Part shown: positions 51,885 to 54,281 of the stretch, piece by piece
Numbering within the stretch: the stretch's first letter is position 1
Layout: each line of letters opens with the position of its first letter
Assembly: GCA_964510225.1 (NCBI GenBank)
Contig: CAZEAN010000029.1
Location: forward strand, 1 to 54,281
From: CAZEAN01 sp964510225
GTDB taxonomy: Bacteria; Planctomycetota; Planctomycetia; Isosphaerales; Isosphaeraceae
Direction of reading: 5' to 3'
DNA length: 54,281 bases
The notes under the pieces: model-generated
Seen by the model: only the letters and a program-made list of their open reading frames with translations
What the model was told of the DNA's origin: nothing
Databases searched by the model: none
Position numbers and translations under genes: made by a program

Positions 51885-53723
51885 ATGTGCGTAGCCCCAG
51901 ACTTATTGAGGAAGACACTTCAGAATCTCTTTCTCCTCATTTGTGGTCTTGGATTGATTGGGTGCGTAGAACCCGACTCTTCAACGACCTCGAGCACGCC
52001 CGACACTAATCCAGATTCCGAGACCGAGAATCTCGGCTATCCCGATCCATTGCTCCAGCAAACACTGAACCTAGATCCTCTCTGGAAGGAGAAGGTCCCT
52101 CCATCACCAATCCGGTTCCGCGAAGCCTCAGAGTCACTCGGGCTTCAATTTGAGCACCAGAGCGGTGACTCAGAGGAAAAGCACTTTGCGACCGCAAACG
52201 GCAGTGGGGTTGCGATGATCGACTACAATCTCGATGGTCTAATCGATCTCTTCTACGCAAACACTCGGAACCTTCCAGTCTCAGATCCGACCGACTCGAT
52301 GGGGAGTCGGCTCTTTAAGAATCAAGGTGATGCGGGCTTTGTTGATGTCACCGAAGAGGCGGGGCTTGAGTTCAGAGGATTCAACCACACTGCAACCGTC
52401 GGTGATGTCGATGGCAACGGTTATCCCGACCTTTTCCTCACCAACTATGGGCCGAACCGGCTTTATCTCAATCAGGGTGACGGACGCTTTGAACTCGCCG
52501 AGAACCCGTTCGATGTCTCTCCTCCTTGGAGTTCAGGGGCAGCCTTTCTTGACTTTGACTTCGATGGTGATCTCGACCTCTATGTCTCCTGTTACGGAGA
52601 GTGGTCAGTCGAGACAAATGAAGAGTGCGGTGAGAACGGGATTCGCTACTACTGCTCCCCGCTCAGAATTAAACCGAGCCGCGATTATCTCTACCAGAAT
52701 GACGGAAGCGGTCATTTTGTCGACGTGACCGAAGCTGCTGGCGTCCTCCGAAAAGATGGCCGAGGGATGGGGGTCTTAGCGATCGACATCAACGATGACC
52801 AGCGTGTCGATTTGTACGTGGCGAATGACCTCTCACCCAACTACTTGTTTTTGAATCTCGGCGATGGAACCTTCGAAGACATCTCGATGCTTTCGGGGAC
52901 CTCTGCCTCAGAGAATGGGACCAATCAGGCCGGAATGGGTGTCGACGCCGGGGATCTCGATGGTGATGGTCAACCCGAAATCCTCGTGACCAACTTCCGG
53001 CAGGATTACAACACCATCTATAAGAATTTGGGGAGTAAGCTCTTTCAGGATGTGACGTCTGCGACCAAGACCGTCAAGCTCTGCTATCCCGATGTGGGCT
53101 GGGGTTGTGCCCTCCGTGACTTCGACCTCGACGGCCACCTCGATCTCTTCGTGGTCAACGGTCACGTTGATAACAACCTCGTCGAGGTAGGCCTGAACAT
53201 TCCGAAAGCAGAGCCGACGAGGATCTGGCGTGGTACCGACGGCTTGAAGTTTCTTGATGTCGCTGATGCTGGTCCTTACTTCGATGAAGTCCACGTATGC
53301 CGGGGCGCTGCATTTGGAGATCTCGACAACGACGGCGATATCGATGTCGCCGTGAATCGGATGGACGACAGCGGTGCAATCTTGATTAACGAGTCGGAAG
53401 CCGGGAACTGGATTGGCTTTGACCTCCGAGGGGATAACCCCGCGCAAACGGCCGTCGGTGCCAAGATCACGGTCCGATCGGGGGATCAACTCTTCACCCG
53501 GACGATTAAGAGAGGCGGGAGCTACCATTCGTCCAATGACCCTCGAGAAGTTGTCGGACTCGGCGAACTAACCGAAGTCGAGACCGTTGAGATCGTGTGG
53601 CCGGGTGGCGAAATTCTGGTTCTTAACGATCTTGCGATCAGTAAGTATCACCTTATTGATCAGCGCTCCCTGTCCGATCAGTCCGGAGTCGCCGACAGTG
53701 CCCAGGAAGGGGGAGCTGAATGA
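51885..53723 (+). CDS. CRTAC1 family lipoprotein (FG-GAP/VCBS repeats plus ASPIC/UnbV domain)
   Basis: A 612-residue exported lipoprotein with lipobox LIGC (Cys27). The body is a beta-propeller of FG-GAP repeats with calcium-binding D-x-D/N-x-D-G loops: MIDYNLDGLIDLFYAN, VGDVDGNGYPDLFLTN, FLDFDFDGDLDLYVS, AGDLDGDGQPEILVTN and FGDLDNDGDIDVAVN. The C-terminus is an ASPIC/UnbV domain (QTAVGAKITVRSGDQLFTRT, EVETVEIVWPGGE). CRTAC1 proteins are abundant in Planctomycetes and of unknown function; surface adhesion or scaffold roles are inferred. The stop overlaps the next ATG (ATGA). Confidence 0.95.
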   Translation: MCVAPDLLRKTLQNLFLLICGLGLIGCVEPDSSTTSSTPDTNPDSETENLGYPDPLLQQTLNLDPLWKEKVPPSPIRFREASESLGLQFEHQSGDSEEKHFATANGSGVAMIDYNLDGLIDLFYANTRNLPVSDPTDSMGSRLFKNQGDAGFVDVTEEAGLEFRGFNHTATVGDVDGNGYPDLFLTNYGPNRLYLNQGDGRFELAENPFDVSPPWSSGAAFLDFDFDGDLDLYVSCYGEWSVETNEECGENGIRYYCSPLRIKPSRDYLYQNDGSGHFVDVTEAAGVLRKDGRGMGVLAIDINDDQRVDLYVANDLSPNYLFLNLGDGTFEDISMLSGTSASENGTNQAGMGVDAGDLDGDGQPEILVTNFRQDYNTIYKNLGSKLFQDVTSATKTVKLCYPDVGWGCALRDFDLDGHLDLFVVNGHVDNNLVEVGLNIPKAEPTRIWRGTDGLKFLDVADAGPYFDEVHVCRGAAFGDLDNDGDIDVAVNRMDDSGAILINESEAGNWIGFDLRGDNPAQTAVGAKITVRSGDQLFTRTIKRGGSYHSSNDPREVVGLGELTEVETVEIVWPGGEILVLNDLAISKYHLIDQRSLSDQSGVADSAQEGGAE

Positions 53724-54281
53724 AGGCGGGGCGGCTCCTCATCTTCGCCGGCGGGCTCTTGATGGTCCTTGGTATGGGAGCCGGCATTCTCCTGATGGTA
53801 CTCCCGACACCGGTCCAAGACGTCGGCCGGACGTTTGAGCGCCTTGCGAGTGTCGGTCGGTTTGAGCAAGCCGAGCAAGTGTTGCTCGACCAACTCCAGA
53901 ATTCTCCCGACGATCAAGAGGTTCACCGACTCCTCGGCTTGTTCTTGATCGATCGTTCAGATCAGCCAAAAGACAAAGAAGCACTTCGCGAACGAGGACT
54001 GCGCGCTCTTGAGCACCTCGACACCGCCGAGTCGCTCGCAGAAGAACCTGATCCCGTGATTGCTCTCTACCAAGGAAAGGCTTACCACTGGCTCGATCGT
54101 TGGGCGGATAAAGAAGAGGCGATGAAGCATGCCCTCGAAATCGATCTGACCGTTCCGGAAGCTGGTTGGGGACTTTTGAGCCAGTATTACGTCCAAGGAC
54201 TGACCCTTGAGGCCTATCGATTGGCGCTGAGGCTCTTCGAGACAGAGCCGGACCCCCGTGATCGTGTCCAACTGCTTGTCG
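53720..54281 (+). CDS. TPR-like repeat protein, 3'-truncated by window edge
   Basis: The ORF opens at ATG 53720, overlapping the CRTAC1 stop by four bases, and stays open to the right edge (187 codons). The N-terminus is a hydrophobic anchor (GRLLIFAGGLLMVLGMGAGI, ending near LLMVLP), followed by helical repeat-like units (SVGRFEQAEQVLLDQLQNSP, ALYQGKAYHWLDRWADKEEA, GLTLEAYRLALRLFETEPD) spaced about 34 residues, in TPR style. With the TPR gene at 50787 it flanks CRTAC1. The rest of the gene is outside the window. Confidence 0.82.
   Translation, partial: MKAGRLLIFAGGLLMVLGMGAGILLMVLPTPVQDVGRTFERLASVGRFEQAEQVLLDQLQNSPDDQEVHRLLGLFLIDRSDQPKDKEALRERGLRALEHLDTAESLAEEPDPVIALYQGKAYHWLDRWADKEEAMKHALEIDLTVPEAGWGLLSQYYVQGLTLEAYRLALRLFETEPDPRDRVQLLV

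Overview
The window looks like chromosomal DNA from a planctomycete (class Planctomycetia). The support is a DUF1559 protein with the C-terminal H-x9-DG signature, a small lipoprotein with a carboxypeptidase-regulatory-like domain, a CRTAC1 (FG-GAP/ASPIC-UnbV) protein sandwiched between TPR proteins, bacterial GH3 and DUF3500 proteins, a ThiD2-ThiE fusion, bacterial XPB helicase, and lipid A genes (lpxD, lpxI). Genus cannot be read from the sequence. I saw no rRNA, tRNA, CRISPR array, insertion sequence, integrase or phage gene; this is ordinary chromosomal sequence with several unusual domain fusions.

Layout. 1-1.6 kb: 3' part of a DUF1559 gene and a lipoprotein. 1.9-6.2 kb (+): M20 amidohydrolase overlapping a GCS2-type carboxylate-amine ligase, two translationally coupled membrane-anchored Cys-x5-Arg phosphatases, and a hotdog thioesterase. 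6.2-9.7 kb (-): a three-domain ClpN-ThiD2-ThiE protein, a small gene broken by one extra base, and a phytoene-desaturase-like FAD oxidoreductase. 9.9-15 kb (+): glutathione peroxidase, AlkA-type glycosylase, a small secreted carbohydrate-binding-like protein, D-aminoacylase, MFS transporter. 15-19 kb (-): DUF418 membrane protein, rhomboid protease with overlapping GNAT, STAS protein, a 75-residue protein. 19.3-24.4 kb (+): DHDPS-family lyase, MA-like metalloprotease, and an alpha/beta hydrolase / PmtA-like methyltransferase / GH3 acyl-adenylating enzyme cluster. 24.7-31 kb: Dabb protein, DUF3500 protein, rhodanese, GT-C glycosyltransferase, mobA, and an opposing GT39 gene with a small membrane protein.

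31.3-39.8 kb (+) is an envelope-biogenesis run: a third membrane phosphatase, an ArgA-like acetyltransferase, two tandem GT39-like glycosyltransferases, lpxD, lpxI and a NagB-like deaminase/isomerase. 39.8-42.1 kb (-): trpD and an HtrA protease. 42.4-45.5 kb (+): a 3-hydroxyisobutyrate-dehydrogenase-family gene, a palindrome-rich intergenic stretch of about 630 bases, a putative 37-codon ORF overlapping by ATGA with a thioredoxin-trypsin fusion gene. 45.5-49.7 kb (-): XPB helicase, a 74-residue protein and a 709-residue helicase-associated protein, apparently one operon. 50.3-54.3 kb (+): a tiny lipoprotein and a TPR / CRTAC1 / TPR cassette whose last gene runs off the right edge.

The strongest things for a second look are the ClpN-ThiD2-ThiE fusion, the single-base frameshift at 7963-7966, the thioredoxin-trypsin protein with its small upstream ORF and palindromes, the XPB/74-aa/709-aa operon, the GH3-PmtA-hydrolase cluster, and the trio of membrane-tethered phosphatases. 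All family calls are from motif recognition by eye; no database search was possible.
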